Below, piece after piece: positions 51,288-61,767 of a stretch of 64,000 bases of DNA. Position 1 is the first letter of the stretch, and each line of letters starts with the position of its first letter. This DNA is from Enterococcus sp. BWR-S5. GTDB lineage: Bacteria > Bacillota > Bacilli > Lactobacillales > Enterococcaceae. The notes beneath the pieces were generated by a model. That model was not told the DNA's origin. It saw only the letters and a list, made by a program, of their open reading frames with translations, and did no database searches. The stretch lies in contig NZ_JADOEQ010000006.1 in the NCBI RefSeq assembly GCF_016745255.1, forward strand, positions 1-64,000. The letters are read 5' to 3'. A program made the translations under genes and the position numbers.

Positions 51288-53069
51288 ATGACATTAAAAC
51301 CTGATAGAGATAAGTCAGTTAATTTTGATGAGACTACGAATGTTTTTATTGAAGGAGACAATCTTAATGTTTTGAAAGTAATTAGAGATTCTTACACTAA
51401 TAGAGTTAATTGTATTTTTATTGATCCTCCTTACAATACAGAAAAAGAATTTATTTATCCAGATAACTTTGTTCAACCATACAAAGCTTACCAAGAGATG
51501 ATTGGGGTACTTGATGAAGATGGCAATAAACTTGAATCAGAGGAGGATAAGCTAGGCAGAAAACATACCAACTGGCTTAATTTTATGTATGCAAGGTTAT
51601 TATTAGCCTATGATTTATTGGATGACGATGGGGTAATATTTGTAACTATTGATGATACTGAATTTCTCAATTTAAGAGGTATTATGGATGAAATTTTTGG
51701 CTATTTCTTAGGGCAGATTACTTATCTCACAAATCCAAGAGGAAGAAGCCAGGACCAATATTTAGGGAAGTCAGCAGAATATGTTGTTGTGTATTCAAAA
51801 AAGCAGTTAGTTAAGGGTGGAATTTCAATAACTAAAAACGATGATAAATTATTGTCTGATTATAGATTGCTTGATGAAAATGAAAAGAGATATAGGGAAT
51901 TGGGGCTAAGAAATTCCCATAGAGAATTTGGAAGGTTTAATCGGGAAAACTTATGGTATCCATTCTATGTTGATACTAATAACAAAAATAAGATTTATGT
52001 ATGTAATCCAGAAGATGAGAAGAATCCTTTTTATATGGAAAATGGTGAGAAGAAATTTTTATCGGATGATAGAGTTGATTTTGGAGAACTTATAGAAGTT
52101 CTTCCGTTATGGGATGATGAGTTTGAAGGGTGCTGGACTTGGAGTATTGATAAAACAACTAGACAGGAAAAAGGGTTTTGGAACTATGATTTATTAGTTG
52201 CAAAACAGCATAAAAATAAATGGAACATAGTTAGAAAGGATTATGCTATTAAAGAAGACGGAGTAGCACAGACTATGGTAAAAACCCTTTTGACTGATAG
52301 TTCTTATAGCTCTGATGCCGGTAGAGGAGACTTAGCAGAATTGTTCCCAGAAGCTAAGAAAAATAAAGATAGGCTATTTCAGAATCCTAAAGCTGTGGAG
52401 CTGGTCAAATTATTAGTAAATATGGGAACAAAAGAAGATAGTATTGTAATGGATTTTTTTGCAGGTTCAGGGACAACAGCACAAGCGGTCATGGAATTAA
52501 ATGCAGACCCTATTACTGAAGGAAACAGAAAATATGTCTTGGTTCAGTTGCAAGAAGCTATTAAAGAGGAGCAAGATGCTTACAAATATGGATATAAACA
52601 TATTACTGATTTGACAAGAGATAGAATTAAGAGAGCAGCAGCTAAAGTTAGAGAAAAATATCCTGATACTGCTAATAATGTTGATTTGAGCTTTAAGACT
52701 TTTGTTTTGGATAAATCTAACTTTCCTCAATGGGATGATTCTTTAGAAGAAGAACAGTATGCTGAGCAGATTAACTTATTAGAAGAATCAATTTCTAATC
52801 CAGAAGATGCAGTTTATGAAGTGCTTTTACTTTTAAGAAAATATCTTTTGGACGCTCATGTTGAAAGAGTCTCAGAGAACGTATATAGCATCGGAGATGA
52901 AGAAAAAACCTTAGTATATCTTGATAATCAACTGTCAGATAAAGGCTATGAATATATTATTGAGAATTATTCTGGATATGAAAGAATTTTGGTATATGAT
53001 AATGCCTTAAGTCAGACTCAAAAATTGAACTTAAGGATTACTATTGGGGATAAGTTTGAAACTTTATAA
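51288..53069 (+). CDS. mod: Type III restriction-modification methyltransferase (Mod), main ORF
   Basis: 593 residues. Beta-class N6-adenine methyltransferase order: motif IV DPPY at 46-49 (FIDPPYNTEKEF) precedes motif I (MDFFAGSGTTAQA, Asp389 to Gly395), with the target-recognition region between (about 120-370). AAAGGA lies six bases before the ATG at 51288. It should methylate one strand of an asymmetric 5-6-bp site and give sequence specificity to Res. The sequence is markedly AT-rich compared with prfC and clpE, a sign of horizontal gain. The missing 75 N-terminal residues may or may not matter for activity. Confidence 0.93.
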   Translation: MTLKPDRDKSVNFDETTNVFIEGDNLNVLKVIRDSYTNRVNCIFIDPPYNTEKEFIYPDNFVQPYKAYQEMIGVLDEDGNKLESEEDKLGRKHTNWLNFMYARLLLAYDLLDDDGVIFVTIDDTEFLNLRGIMDEIFGYFLGQITYLTNPRGRSQDQYLGKSAEYVVVYSKKQLVKGGISITKNDDKLLSDYRLLDENEKRYRELGLRNSHREFGRFNRENLWYPFYVDTNNKNKIYVCNPEDEKNPFYMENGEKKFLSDDRVDFGELIEVLPLWDDEFEGCWTWSIDKTTRQEKGFWNYDLLVAKQHKNKWNIVRKDYAIKEDGVAQTMVKTLLTDSSYSSDAGRGDLAELFPEAKKNKDRLFQNPKAVELVKLLVNMGTKEDSIVMDFFAGSGTTAQAVMELNADPITEGNRKYVLVQLQEAIKEEQDAYKYGYKHITDLTRDRIKRAAAKVREKYPDTANNVDLSFKTFVLDKSNFPQWDDSLEEEQYAEQINLLEESISNPEDAVYEVLLLLRKYLLDAHVERVSENVYSIGDEEKTLVYLDNQLSDKGYEYIIENYSGYERILVYDNALSQTQKLNLRITIGDKFETL

Positions 53070-53087
53070 AGAAAGGAGGATAATCAG

Positions 53088-55970
53088 ATGGAATTCAAAT
53101 TTGGGCATAGACCTTATCAAGAGGATGCAGTTAACTCAGTAATAAACTTATTTAAAGGTCAACCAATTGCAGATAAAAAATTAGAAATATCAGTGTCTCA
53201 AGATTTCAAAGATAACAACATTAATTCTCTTGCCGTTAGTAATGAAACAATTCTAATGAATCTTAGAGAGGTGCAAAAGAAAAATAATAGAAGTAAGGCC
53301 CCAATTGATATTTCCAAGGAACTTTCTGAGTTAGATTTTGCAGTTGAGATGGAAACAGGGACTGGTAAGACATTTGTTTATTTTTCAACTATTGCAAAAT
53401 TATCTAGAGAATACAACTGGAGAAAATTTATTATTATTGTTCCATCTGTTCCGATTAAAGAAGGTGTTGAATCGGAGTTTAGGAGACTAAAGAACTCACT
53501 TGAAAATATTGCGGATAAGACTATTAACTTCAATGTTTATGATAGCAGTAAGATTAATGAGCTTCAAGAATATTATAGAGAGCCGAATTGTTTGGAAATC
53601 CTTTTAATGACAATGGGGAGTTTCAATAAGGATGACAATATTTTGAATAGAGGAAATCCAGACTCTAAACTAGGTGGGAAACCTGTGGATTTACTAGCGA
53701 ACACTAGACCAATTGTTATTCTTGATGAGCCTCAAAAAATGTTAGGGGAAGCAACAACTAACAAATTAAAAAACTTTAATCCTCTATTTGTTCTAAGGTA
53801 TTCGGCAACTCATAAAGTAACTAACGATAGTAATTTCAAGTTTGTTTATAGGTATACTCCATTAGATGCCTATAGAGATAGATACGTTAAAAAGATAGAG
53901 GTTTTATCTGTTTATGATACTGAGAACAATCCTGCCAAAGCTTTTCTTAAAGTTAAAGAAATCAATGCTGGCAATCAATTAACTGCTAAGATATCTTATT
54001 TTGAGAACACAGCCAATGGAATTAAAGAGAGAACAAAAAAGCTGAAAGATAAGGCGGATCTGTATGAATTATCAAATGAAATGCCGGAGTACAAGAACTA
54101 TGTTATAACAGGAATTAGTGCCAGTAGAAATGAAGTTAAATTTAGAAATGGATTAGTTGTAAAACTGAATGAAGTAACTCAAAATAAAGATGATTTAATG
54201 AAGATACAAATTAAAGAAACCATTCGAACGCACTTAGAAAAGGAAAAGGATCTTAACCCTAAAGGAATCAAAGTTCTAACATTATTTTTTATTGATAAAG
54301 TAGTTAATTATAGAAATTCGAATGATGTTGATGGGAAAGGGAAGATTAGAAAATGGTTTGAAGAGTTCTATAATGAATTGACTTGTGAAGAAGAGTTTAA
54401 AGAGTTTGCAACTGATAATGTTAATGAAATTCAAGCCGCTTATTTTTCAGTGGATAAAAATGGTAACTATAAAGATACAAGAGAAAAAAGCCAGACAAAT
54501 GCAGATGTTAAGGTCTATGATTTGATTATGAATAAGAAAGAAGAGTTAGTTTCATTTACGACTAAGGAAAGATTTATATTCTCTCATAGTGCATTAAGAG
54601 AAGGCTGGGATAATCCCAATGTTTTTCAGCTTTGCAACCTAAATGAAACAACTAATGAAGTTAGAAGAAGACAAGAAGTTGGTAGAGGATTGAGACTACC
54701 GGTAAATCAAGATGGAGATAGAATTATGGATGATGATATAAATATCCTAACAGTAGCTTCATCTGTTTCTTATGAACTTTTTGCGAAACGATTGCAGGAA
54801 GAAATTACTTCTGAAACTGGGGTAAGTACAGGGGAAATACGGATTTCTAATGCCTTTAAAAGAAAAAAATCGTATATTAAAATGGATAACTTCAATAATG
54901 AGTATTTTAAAAGGTTATGGCAAACCATCAATAAGAAGATGAGTTATACTATTCAAGTTGATGAAGAAGTAATTGTAGAAGAGATAATTAATAAAATTAA
55001 AGTTTCTGGTTTTAAAGTTGATCCTTTAGCTTACCAAGTTCAAAAAACTCAAATGATAAATATCTATGATGCTACAATCAATAAGGAGATTAAAGAAACT
55101 AGAAGTGGGGATGAAATTAAAGTTAGCAAAATTCCTAACGTTGTTAAGAGGATTGCTGATTTTACAGGTTTAACAAAAAAAGTTGTAATAAAGATTATTT
55201 CAAAGTCTGAGATACAAAAATATATTTTTGTCCAACCAGATATTTTTGTTGAAAAGTTATCAGAAATTATTAAAGAAGAAATGCCTAAAATATTTAAAAA
55301 AGGGATTACGTATTACTGTACTGAAGAAATGTATGAGTTGAACCTATTTAACAATTTCATAATGGTATATGAAGACTCAATAAATCCTTTAATAGCTCAT
55401 AATTTAGACTTAAGCAGAACATTCTATGAGGTTATTCAATTAGACTCAGAAACAGAAGTTAAGTTAATAAATGAAATGAATGCGGACAAAAAAAGATTCA
55501 AATTTTTTGTTAAATTACCTGCCAAATTTTACGTACCAACTCCCACGGGAAATTATAATCCTGACTGGGCCATAGTTTTTCAAGATGAGCAAAATGATTT
55601 AGAAGTATATTTGGTTAGGGAATCAAAAAAAACTGCCGGAAAATATTTTTCTAAAGACAATTTAAGAGATACAGAAGTTCAGAAGATTGAATATGGAAAA
55701 AAGGCCTTTGATTCGATAAAAGTTGATTACCAAGTTGTTCAGACTATAGCTGATATTAAGGCTGGTCAAGGAGTATTCAACTTCACAGATATTGAGAAAA
55801 ATTTTGAAGAAATTTTGAATGAAGAAAAAGACGATTCAGATTCAATTAAGGCGATTAAGGGGCTAAAAAAAATTAACTCAAAAGTTGAATATCTTGATGC
55901 TAAAGCAGCGTTAGGAGAAATCATGGCTAACATAACTGAAGAGCAATTTAATTCAATCAATAATGAATAG
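53088..55970 (+). CDS. res: Type III restriction endonuclease subunit (Res)
   Basis: 960 residues. Superfamily 2 helicase motifs: Walker A METGTGKTF (Lys94), motif II DEPQ (213-216), SATHK near 240, motif VI VRRRQEVGRGLRLPV near 525. The C-terminal nuclease has PD at 825-826 and ESK at 845-847 (PD-x18-ExK). It forms a complex with Mod, moves along DNA using ATP and cuts near the recognition site. The gene starts 18 bp after mod, with AAAGGAGG. Last gene of the island. Confidence 0.94.
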   Translation: MEFKFGHRPYQEDAVNSVINLFKGQPIADKKLEISVSQDFKDNNINSLAVSNETILMNLREVQKKNNRSKAPIDISKELSELDFAVEMETGTGKTFVYFSTIAKLSREYNWRKFIIIVPSVPIKEGVESEFRRLKNSLENIADKTINFNVYDSSKINELQEYYREPNCLEILLMTMGSFNKDDNILNRGNPDSKLGGKPVDLLANTRPIVILDEPQKMLGEATTNKLKNFNPLFVLRYSATHKVTNDSNFKFVYRYTPLDAYRDRYVKKIEVLSVYDTENNPAKAFLKVKEINAGNQLTAKISYFENTANGIKERTKKLKDKADLYELSNEMPEYKNYVITGISASRNEVKFRNGLVVKLNEVTQNKDDLMKIQIKETIRTHLEKEKDLNPKGIKVLTLFFIDKVVNYRNSNDVDGKGKIRKWFEEFYNELTCEEEFKEFATDNVNEIQAAYFSVDKNGNYKDTREKSQTNADVKVYDLIMNKKEELVSFTTKERFIFSHSALREGWDNPNVFQLCNLNETTNEVRRRQEVGRGLRLPVNQDGDRIMDDDINILTVASSVSYELFAKRLQEEITSETGVSTGEIRISNAFKRKKSYIKMDNFNNEYFKRLWQTINKKMSYTIQVDEEVIVEEIINKIKVSGFKVDPLAYQVQKTQMINIYDATINKEIKETRSGDEIKVSKIPNVVKRIADFTGLTKKVVIKIISKSEIQKYIFVQPDIFVEKLSEIIKEEMPKIFKKGITYYCTEEMYELNLFNNFIMVYEDSINPLIAHNLDLSRTFYEVIQLDSETEVKLINEMNADKKRFKFFVKLPAKFYVPTPTGNYNPDWAIVFQDEQNDLEVYLVRESKKTAGKYFSKDNLRDTEVQKIEYGKKAFDSIKVDYQVVQTIADIKAGQGVFNFTDIEKNFEEILNEEKDDSDSIKAIKGLKKINSKVEYLDAKAALGEIMANITEEQFNSINNE

Positions 55971-56022
55971 GGTGTAGTTATTATTGTACCCGAGAATTTA
56001 TTATTGATTGAAGAAATATCTA

Positions 56023-56066
56023 AAAAAATACAGTTTCCGATAAATTTATCGGAAACTGTATTTTTT
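56023..56066. terminator. Bidirectional terminator at the island's right end
   Basis: A perfect stem runs from AAAAAATACAGTTTCCGATAA to its complement, with a T-run, reaching the stop codon of the DUF1827 gene on the other strand. Confidence 0.92.
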
Positions 56067-56380
56067 TAGGTTCTAACGAGTGCAGCTGTTAAAGGAATCG
56101 AAATCTCTGTAATCCCTTTCAGTTCGATCATCTCAATCTTATCTTTTTGAATCAGTTCTTTGGGAACCCGTTTTAGGAAAAATTTTAGAATTTCATTTGC
56201 TTCTGCTTTTCTGATTGCACGTTTTTGATTTAAAATCAGAATTTCAATATGCTTTTCCGCTTCAGAATATATCGCAGTTGTGTTACCGGCAGAATATACT
56301 TTGACAAGATGAGCATCTGTACTTTCCAACTGTTTATTGACCATTTGTCTATGGCTGTTTGTTACGTTAATTAGTTTCAT
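56066..56380 (-). CDS. DUF1827 family protein
   Basis: 104 residues. KLINVTNSHRQMVNKQLEST, KVYSAGNTTAIYSEAEKHIEI and the C-terminal ELKGITEISIPLTA match the small DUF1827 family, restricted to lactic acid bacteria and mostly found near clpE. GAGAGGTGAAAGT precedes the ATG at 56380. Function unknown. It is separated from clpE by the clpE terminator, so it is probably transcribed on its own. Confidence 0.85.
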   Translation of the reverse strand: MKLINVTNSHRQMVNKQLESTDAHLVKVYSAGNTTAIYSEAEKHIEILILNQKRAIRKAEANEILKFFLKRVPKELIQKDKIEMIELKGITEISIPLTAALVRT

Positions 56381-56562
56381 ACTTTCACCTCTCTTTTTCG
56401 TTCCATTTATCTGAACTATGTAAACTATATAGCACAATCTCATTATAAAATGCTTTTATGAAAATAAAAAGAATTATGCTTAAATTTTACCATAAAATGC
56501 TTCAAAAATATGTGCAGAAAGACGATTTTATTTGTTTTTTTATGCAAACAGCATGATTTGTA

Positions 56563-56608
56563 TAAAAATAGTCTGAATCCACAGAATTGGTGCGTAGATT
56601 CAGACTAT
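56563..56608 (-). terminator. clpE terminator
   Basis: ATAGTCTGAATC (56568-56579) pairs perfectly with GATTCAGACTAT (56597-56608). On the minus strand five Ts follow (56563-56567). Confidence 0.9.
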
Positions 56609-56642
56609 CAATTATTTACTCTTAGAAGAGAGCTGTTATTAA

Positions 56643-58886
56643 TTACTCTACTTCGTTTTCGTCACTTTCGCTTGGAGCTTCAGACGGAAGAGTTGGACCT
56701 GTAACGATAATTTTATCTTCCTCCGTTAATGCGGCTGTCAGCTCATGCTCTTCAGGATGGTCGAGGTAGTATTCTGCAATACCATCTTCGATTTGCTCTT
56801 GGATTGTTCGACGTAATGGTCGTGCACCCATAGCTGGATCGTAACCAAGATCAACCAGTTTTTCTTTGACCTCTGTTGGCACAGTGATGTGAATTTTTTG
56901 TTGAGAAAGCAATTGGTTCACATCGTCCAACATTAAAGTGACAATCTTCAACAGGTCTTCTTTACTTAGTGCGCTGAATTCAATAATGCCGTCGAAACGG
57001 TTAAGAAATTCAGGTGTAAAGAAGTTGTTCAGCTGACCAAGGATAGAACGAGTTACGCCTTCACGAGCAGCGCCGAAACCAACATTGGCTTCGATTTTAC
57101 CGCTACCTGCATTACTCGTCATAATAATGATGGTATCCTTGAAGCTGACAGTTCTACCCTGAGCATCTGTCAGACGTCCATCATCTAAAATCTGCAAGAA
57201 CATATGCAGAACATCTGGATGTGCCTTTTCAATTTCATCAAGTAGAATGAGACTGTAAGGATTTCGACGAACTTTTTCTGTCAGTTGTCCAGCTTCTTCA
57301 TAGCCTACGTAGCCTGGAGGAGAACCAATCAATTTAGAGACACTGTGTTTTTCCATGTATTCACTCATATCAAAACGAATCATAGTTTCCTCAGAGCCGA
57401 ATAGCTCAAATGCCAATTGTTTAGCCAACTCCGTTTTACCGACACCGGTAGGACCTACGAATAGGAACGAACCAATTGGGCGATTCTTTTTGCCTAAACC
57501 AACTCTGTTTCTGCGAATTGCTTTCGCAACCCTATCTACAGCATCATCCTGTCCAATGACATTGGACTTCAAGTCGGTAGCCAGGTTTTTCAATTGAGTC
57601 TGTTCTTTCTCTTTCAGCTCACCAACAGGAATACCGGTCCGTTGCTCAACGATTGCTTCAATCACTTTTTCGGTGATGACTGGTGTTTCTTCGTCACTGA
57701 TTTGTTTGTCCTTCATGGTTTGCAGCTTATTGATTTGGTCACGATAATAGGCTGCTTTCTCAAAATCTTCCTCTGCAGAAGCCTGTTGCTTTTGCTGTTC
57801 TGCTTCTGCGAGTTTCTTTTCAATCGTTTTAGGATCGGCAATTTGAATCGTTAAGTTCATTTTTGAACCGGACTCATCCAATAAATCAATGGCTTTGTCA
57901 GGTAAAAATCGATCCTGAATGTAACGGTTGGAAAGAGAAGCGGCGCCTTTGATTGCTTCATCTGTATATTTTACGTGATGATAATCTTCATAGCGTTTCT
58001 GCAGGCCCTTCAGAATTTCAATCGTTTCAGCGACTGTCGGCTCTTCCACTCGAACAGGCTGCATCCGACGTTCTAAAGCGGCATCTTTTTCGATGATTCG
58101 ATATTCTGTCAGAGTTGTTGCACCTACCATTTGCAGCTCTCCACGAGCCAATGCAGGCTTCAAAATATTACCGGCATCCATGTTGCCATCACCGGCAGCT
58201 CCCGCGCCGACAAGCTCATGGACTTCGTCAATGAAAAGAATGATATTTTCAGCTTGCTTGATTTCTTCAATCAGCTTTTGCATTCTTTCTTCGAATTGAC
58301 CGCGAATACCTGTTCCTTGAACGAGAGAAGCGACATCTAAGCGAATGACTTCTTTTTCTAAAAGTTTTTGTGGAACATCGCCATCAATGATTTTTTGTGC
58401 CAAGCCTTCAACGACGGCCGTTTTACCTACACCGGGTTCGCCGATTAGCACAGGATTATTTTTGGTTCTTCTATTTAAGATTTCAATGACTCGCTTGATT
58501 TCCTCATCGCGACCAACAACGGGATCGATATCGCCGTTTCTGGCTGCTTCTGTAATATTGATACCATATTCGCCCAAAAGGCCCTCACCTTGTCCGCCTC
58601 TTCTTGGTGGTTGTCCGTTAAAGCCATTTCCATCGCCAAATTGAGTAGGAGGTGTTTGTTGACTCATTTGATCTCCTTGCTGCATCTGGCGGGAAAGTGA
58701 ACGATATAAATCATCTAAACTTCCAAAACCAAATGGATCTTGGGACATAGTTGGTTGCATGTTATTTGCTTGTGATTTTAATTTTTGATAGCAGCTTTGG
58801 CAATAGTCTAATTGTTTTCTCTGACCATTGACATTTGCGTATAAGTGAATTGTAGCTTCATTTTGTTTGCAGTTTTGGCAAATCAT
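56643..58886 (-). CDS. clpE: ATP-dependent Clp protease ATPase subunit ClpE
   Basis: 747 residues. An N-terminal zinc finger ([12 protein letters not shown]...CQSCYQKL) is specific to ClpE. Two AAA+ modules follow: Walker [10 protein letters not shown] and GPTGVGKTE, Walker [10 protein letters not shown] and [13 protein letters not shown]-like domain sits between them ([18 protein letters not shown]). It unfolds stress-damaged or regulated proteins for ClpP. The promoter carries a CtsR box; ClpE is itself known to help inactivate CtsR on recovery from heat stress. Confidence 0.97.
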   Translation of the reverse strand: MICQNCKQNEATIHLYANVNGQRKQLDYCQSCYQKLKSQANNMQPTMSQDPFGFGSLDDLYRSLSRQMQQGDQMSQQTPPTQFGDGNGFNGQPPRRGGQGEGLLGEYGINITEAARNGDIDPVVGRDEEIKRVIEILNRRTKNNPVLIGEPGVGKTAVVEGLAQKIIDGDVPQKLLEKEVIRLDVASLVQGTGIRGQFEERMQKLIEEIKQAENIILFIDEVHELVGAGAAGDGNMDAGNILKPALARGELQMVGATTLTEYRIIEKDAALERRMQPVRVEEPTVAETIEILKGLQKRYEDYHHVKYTDEAIKGAASLSNRYIQDRFLPDKAIDLLDESGSKMNLTIQIADPKTIEKKLAEAEQQKQQASAEEDFEKAAYYRDQINKLQTMKDKQISDEETPVITEKVIEAIVEQRTGIPVGELKEKEQTQLKNLATDLKSNVIGQDDAVDRVAKAIRRNRVGLGKKNRPIGSFLFVGPTGVGKTELAKQLAFELFGSEETMIRFDMSEYMEKHSVSKLIGSPPGYVGYEEAGQLTEKVRRNPYSLILLDEIEKAHPDVLHMFLQILDDGRLTDAQGRTVSFKDTIIIMTSNAGSGKIEANVGFGAAREGVTRSILGQLNNFFTPEFLNRFDGIIEFSALSKEDLLKIVTLMLDDVNQLLSQQKIHITVPTEVKEKLVDLGYDPAMGARPLRRTIQEQIEDGIAEYYLDHPEEHELTAALTEEDKIIVTGPTLPSEAPSESDENEVE

Positions 58887-58951
58887 CTACTAATGCACGT
58901 CCTTTCACTTGTAAGACTGATTTTCAAGTCAAATGAAAGATCAAAAACTTA

Positions 58952-58968
58952 ACTGACCTTTTTTGACC
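58952..58968 (-). promoter_or_regulatory. CtsR box of clpE
   Basis: On the minus strand GGTCAAA-AAA-GGTCAGT, against the consensus GGTCAAA-N3-GGTCAAA, with two changes at the end. It lies just downstream of the -10, overlapping the transcription start. Confidence 0.85.
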
Positions 58969-58977
58969 TTTGAAAAT

Positions 58978-59005
58978 ATTATAGCACGTTTTGTCATAGA
59001 ATCAA
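58978..59005 (-). promoter_or_regulatory. clpE promoter
   Basis: Minus strand TTGATT, 16-bp spacer, TATAAT, immediately upstream of the CtsR box. Confidence 0.75.
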
Positions 59006-59257
59006 GTAATTGGCTCTATAAATCAATTGCTTTGATGGACATTTTCCTGTGATTAAATTCAGAATTTAGACAAATAGAATTCTTTCCTTTAAAATAGGAA
59101 CAGTTTAACAGTGCCTTTTTAAATGGCTCCATTTTGGAAAAACGTCAGTCAATATAAAATTTCTTTTCATATTCTATAAAAGTATAAGAAGCTGACGGTC
59201 TATCTATCGAGGAGAGTCTCTTTTAGAAGGCTGAAAACAGAAAGAGGGAGGTCTTAG
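59006..59257. other. Remaining gene-free stretch between the clpE promoter and the 60-aa gene
   Basis: AT-rich, with no strong hairpin or RNA gene. With the clpE promoter region the whole gap spans 371 bases; promoter elements for the small plus-strand gene are probably within it but I cannot fix them. Confidence 0.5.
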
Positions 59258-59440
59258 ATGTCTGAAAATCTTTTTGACGAAAAAATTCAACAACTGAGAG
59301 AAAAGCAAATTTCGGAAATTGTTATTGAACAAAGCGAATTCAGCGTATTTAGAGAAGCTTGGAAGAAGCAAGAGGATCGTACAAAAATAGTTGGTGAAGC
59401 TGGATTGAACGGCAAAATCATTTACCGATTCGCTGAATAG
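59258..59440 (+). CDS. Small hypothetical protein upstream of ptsH
   Basis: 60 residues, charged, helical (EKIQQLREKQISEIVIEQSEFSV... is the visible core), with GGGAGG six bases before the ATG. No membrane segment or known motif. Family not recognised; the position between clpE and ptsH suggests a conserved housekeeping neighbour. Confidence 0.65.
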   Translation: MSENLFDEKIQQLREKQISEIVIEQSEFSVFREAWKKQEDRTKIVGEAGLNGKIIYRFAE

Positions 59441-59523
59441 TTGAAAAGGTTTACTCAATTCCTTAAAATTTCGTTGAAAACAGTTGTAACAACTTCAAAA
59501 AAATGGTAATCTTAAAAATTGAA

Positions 59524-59565
59524 AGGGTCGTTTTTTATACATTTCATGTATGAATAGAAAACCCT
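59524..59565 (+). promoter_or_regulatory. Leader hairpin before ptsH
   Basis: AGGG-TCG-TTTT pairs with AAAACCCT, with an inner stem ATACAT-TTC-ATGTAT. It lies 41 bp before the ptsH start; no T-run follows. Confidence 0.45.
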
Positions 59566-59606
59566 AACATAAAAAAATATTTTACTTACGAAGGAGACCG
59601 ATTCAT

Positions 59607-59873
59607 ATGGAAAAGAAAGACTTTCACGTTGTAGCAGAAACAGGGATTCACGCACGCCCAGCTACATTACTAGTACAAACTGCAAGCAAATTCAACTCTG
59701 ATATTAACTTAGAGTACAAAGGTAAATCAGTTAACCTTAAATCAATCATGGGCGTTATGTCTCTTGGCGTAGGTCAAGGTTCTGATGTTACTATCACTGT
59801 TGATGGTGTTGACGAAGCAGACGCAATTGCTGCAATCGTTGAAACAATGAAAAAAGAAGGACTGTCTGAATAA
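59607..59873 (+). CDS. ptsH: Phosphocarrier protein HPr
   Basis: 88 residues. The phosphorylated His15 ([11 protein letters not shown]) and the regulatory Ser46 ([13 protein letters not shown]) are present. It carries phosphate from EI to sugar-specific EII enzymes; HPr(Ser-P) is the CcpA co-repressor that acts at cre sites such as those before arcA and the ABC importer. GAAGGAG lies before the ATG. The stop and the ptsI start overlap as TAATG. Confidence 0.98.
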   Translation: MEKKDFHVVAETGIHARPATLLVQTASKFNSDINLEYKGKSVNLKSIMGVMSLGVGQGSDVTITVDGVDEADAIAAIVETMKKEGLSE

Positions 59874-61600
59874 TGTCTGAGATGCTTAAGGGAATTGCCG
59901 CAAGTGATGGTGTTGCAATTGCTAAAGCCTATCTTCTTGTTCAGCCGGACTTATCATTCAATAAAGTTACTGTAGATGATACTGCTGCTGAAGAAAAACG
60001 TTTAGAGGATGCTTTGGCTAAATCTACAACAGAACTTCAGGCTATCAGAGAAAAAGCAGCTAAAAGTCTTGGTGAAGAAGAAGCGCAGGTTTTTGATGCA
60101 CACTTGATGGTTTTAGCTGATCCGGAAATGATCGGACAAATTAAACAAAGTATTCAAGACAACAAAGTAAATGCTGAATCAGGATTGAAAGAAGTTACTG
60201 ATATGTATATCGGTATGTTCGAAGCAATGGACGACAATGCGTACATGCAAGAACGTGCAGCAGATATCCGTGACGTAGCGAAACGTGTACTGGCTCATTT
60301 ACTGGGAGTAACATTACCTAACCCTTCAATGATTAACGAAGAAGTTATTGTAGTTGCTCATGACTTGACACCAAGTGATACAGCTCAGCTGGATAGAACT
60401 TACGTAAAAGCTTTTGTTACTGACATTGGCGGACGTACGTCTCACTCAGCAATCATGGCTCGTTCATTGGAAATTCCTGCAATTGTAGGAACAATGGAAA
60501 TCACTGCTAAAGTTAAAGCTGGCGATATGTTAGCTGTTAACGGTATCGATGGCGATGTAATTATCCACCCATCTGATGCTGAAAAAGCAGATTTCGAAGC
60601 AAAAGGACAAGCGTATGCTGACCTGAAAGCTGAATGGGAAAAGCTGAAAAATGCGAAAACTGAAACAGCTGACGGCAAGCATTTCGAATTAGCTGCCAAC
60701 ATTGGTACACCAAAGGATTTAGACGGCGTACACAAAAATGGTGGAGAAGCTATTGGCCTGTACCGTACCGAGTTCCTTTACATGGATTCACCTGATTTTC
60801 CTACTGAGGATGATCAGTATGAAGCATATAAAGCTGTTCTTGAGGGAATGGATGGCAAACCAGTTGTTGTTCGTACGATGGATATCGGCGGAGACAAAGA
60901 ACTGCCATACTTGAAATTACCTCATGAAATGAACCCGTTCTTGGGTTACCGTGCTCTACGTATCAGCTTATCTGAGCAAGGAGACGATATGTTCCGTACG
61001 CAAATGCGTGCATTACTGCGTGCTTCTGTTCATGGTAACTTGCGTATCATGTTCCCAATGGTTGCGACTCTGAAGGAATTCAGAGCAGCGAAAAAAATCT
61101 TTGATGAAGAAAAACAAAAATTAGTAAGTGAAGGAACTACTGTTTCTGATACTATTCAAGTTGGTATCATGATTGAAATTCCTGCTGCAGCTGTAATCGC
61201 TGATAAATTTGCTAAGGAAGTTGACTTCTTCAGTGTTGGAACAAACGATTTGATCCAATACACAATGGCTGCTGACCGTATGAACGAACGCGTTTCTTAC
61301 CTATATCAACCATATAACCCATCAATTCTGCGTTTGATTAAAAACGTGATTGATGCAGCACACGCTGAAGGTAAATGGGCTGGTATGTGTGGAGAAATGG
61401 CAGGCGATCAAACTGCAGTACCTCTATTAGTGGGTATGGGCTTAGATGAGTTCTCAATGAGTGCGACATCTATCCTGAAAACACGCAGCTTAATGAAACG
61501 TTTGGACACTGGTAAGATGGCTGAACTTGCGGATCGTGCGCTTAATGAGTGCGATACAATGGAAGAAGTTGTCGAATTAGTAGAAGAATATACAAAATAA
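59873..61600 (+). CDS. ptsI: Phosphoenolpyruvate-protein phosphotransferase (Enzyme I)
   Basis: 575 residues. The active-site His191 is in [18 protein letters not shown]; the PEP-binding barrel contains [30 protein letters not shown] and [13 protein letters not shown]. It passes phosphate from PEP to HPr. Translationally coupled to ptsH and followed by a terminator. Confidence 0.98.
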   Translation: MSEMLKGIAASDGVAIAKAYLLVQPDLSFNKVTVDDTAAEEKRLEDALAKSTTELQAIREKAAKSLGEEEAQVFDAHLMVLADPEMIGQIKQSIQDNKVNAESGLKEVTDMYIGMFEAMDDNAYMQERAADIRDVAKRVLAHLLGVTLPNPSMINEEVIVVAHDLTPSDTAQLDRTYVKAFVTDIGGRTSHSAIMARSLEIPAIVGTMEITAKVKAGDMLAVNGIDGDVIIHPSDAEKADFEAKGQAYADLKAEWEKLKNAKTETADGKHFELAANIGTPKDLDGVHKNGGEAIGLYRTEFLYMDSPDFPTEDDQYEAYKAVLEGMDGKPVVVRTMDIGGDKELPYLKLPHEMNPFLGYRALRISLSEQGDDMFRTQMRALLRASVHGNLRIMFPMVATLKEFRAAKKIFDEEKQKLVSEGTTVSDTIQVGIMIEIPAAAVIADKFAKEVDFFSVGTNDLIQYTMAADRMNERVSYLYQPYNPSILRLIKNVIDAAHAEGKWAGMCGEMAGDQTAVPLLVGMGLDEFSMSATSILKTRSLMKRLDTGKMAELADRALNECDTMEEVVELVEEYTK

Positions 61601-61614
61601 TCAAACGATTATTC

Positions 61615-61650
61615 AAACCGCAGACAGCGAAAGCTACCTGCGGTTTTTTG
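61615..61650 (+). terminator. ptsHI terminator
   Basis: AAACCGCAG (61615-61623) pairs with CTGCGGTTT (61638-61646), followed by a T-run. A second inverted repeat, CGTTGAAC/GTTCAACG, lies at about 61699-61742. Confidence 0.9.
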
Positions 61651-61767
61651 TGCGCTCTATCAAGTAAGGTTGAGCAAGCGTCGACCGAGAACAAAGAAAA
61701 CGTTGAACCATTATTTTCGGTAGTTCGAAAAATCATGTTCAACGCCAGTTGATTTTTTATCATTTTT

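Noticed and set aside
51288-53069. Phase-variable mod gene
   Set aside because: No simple-sequence repeat tract is visible in or before the gene; the break is a single in-frame stop codon.
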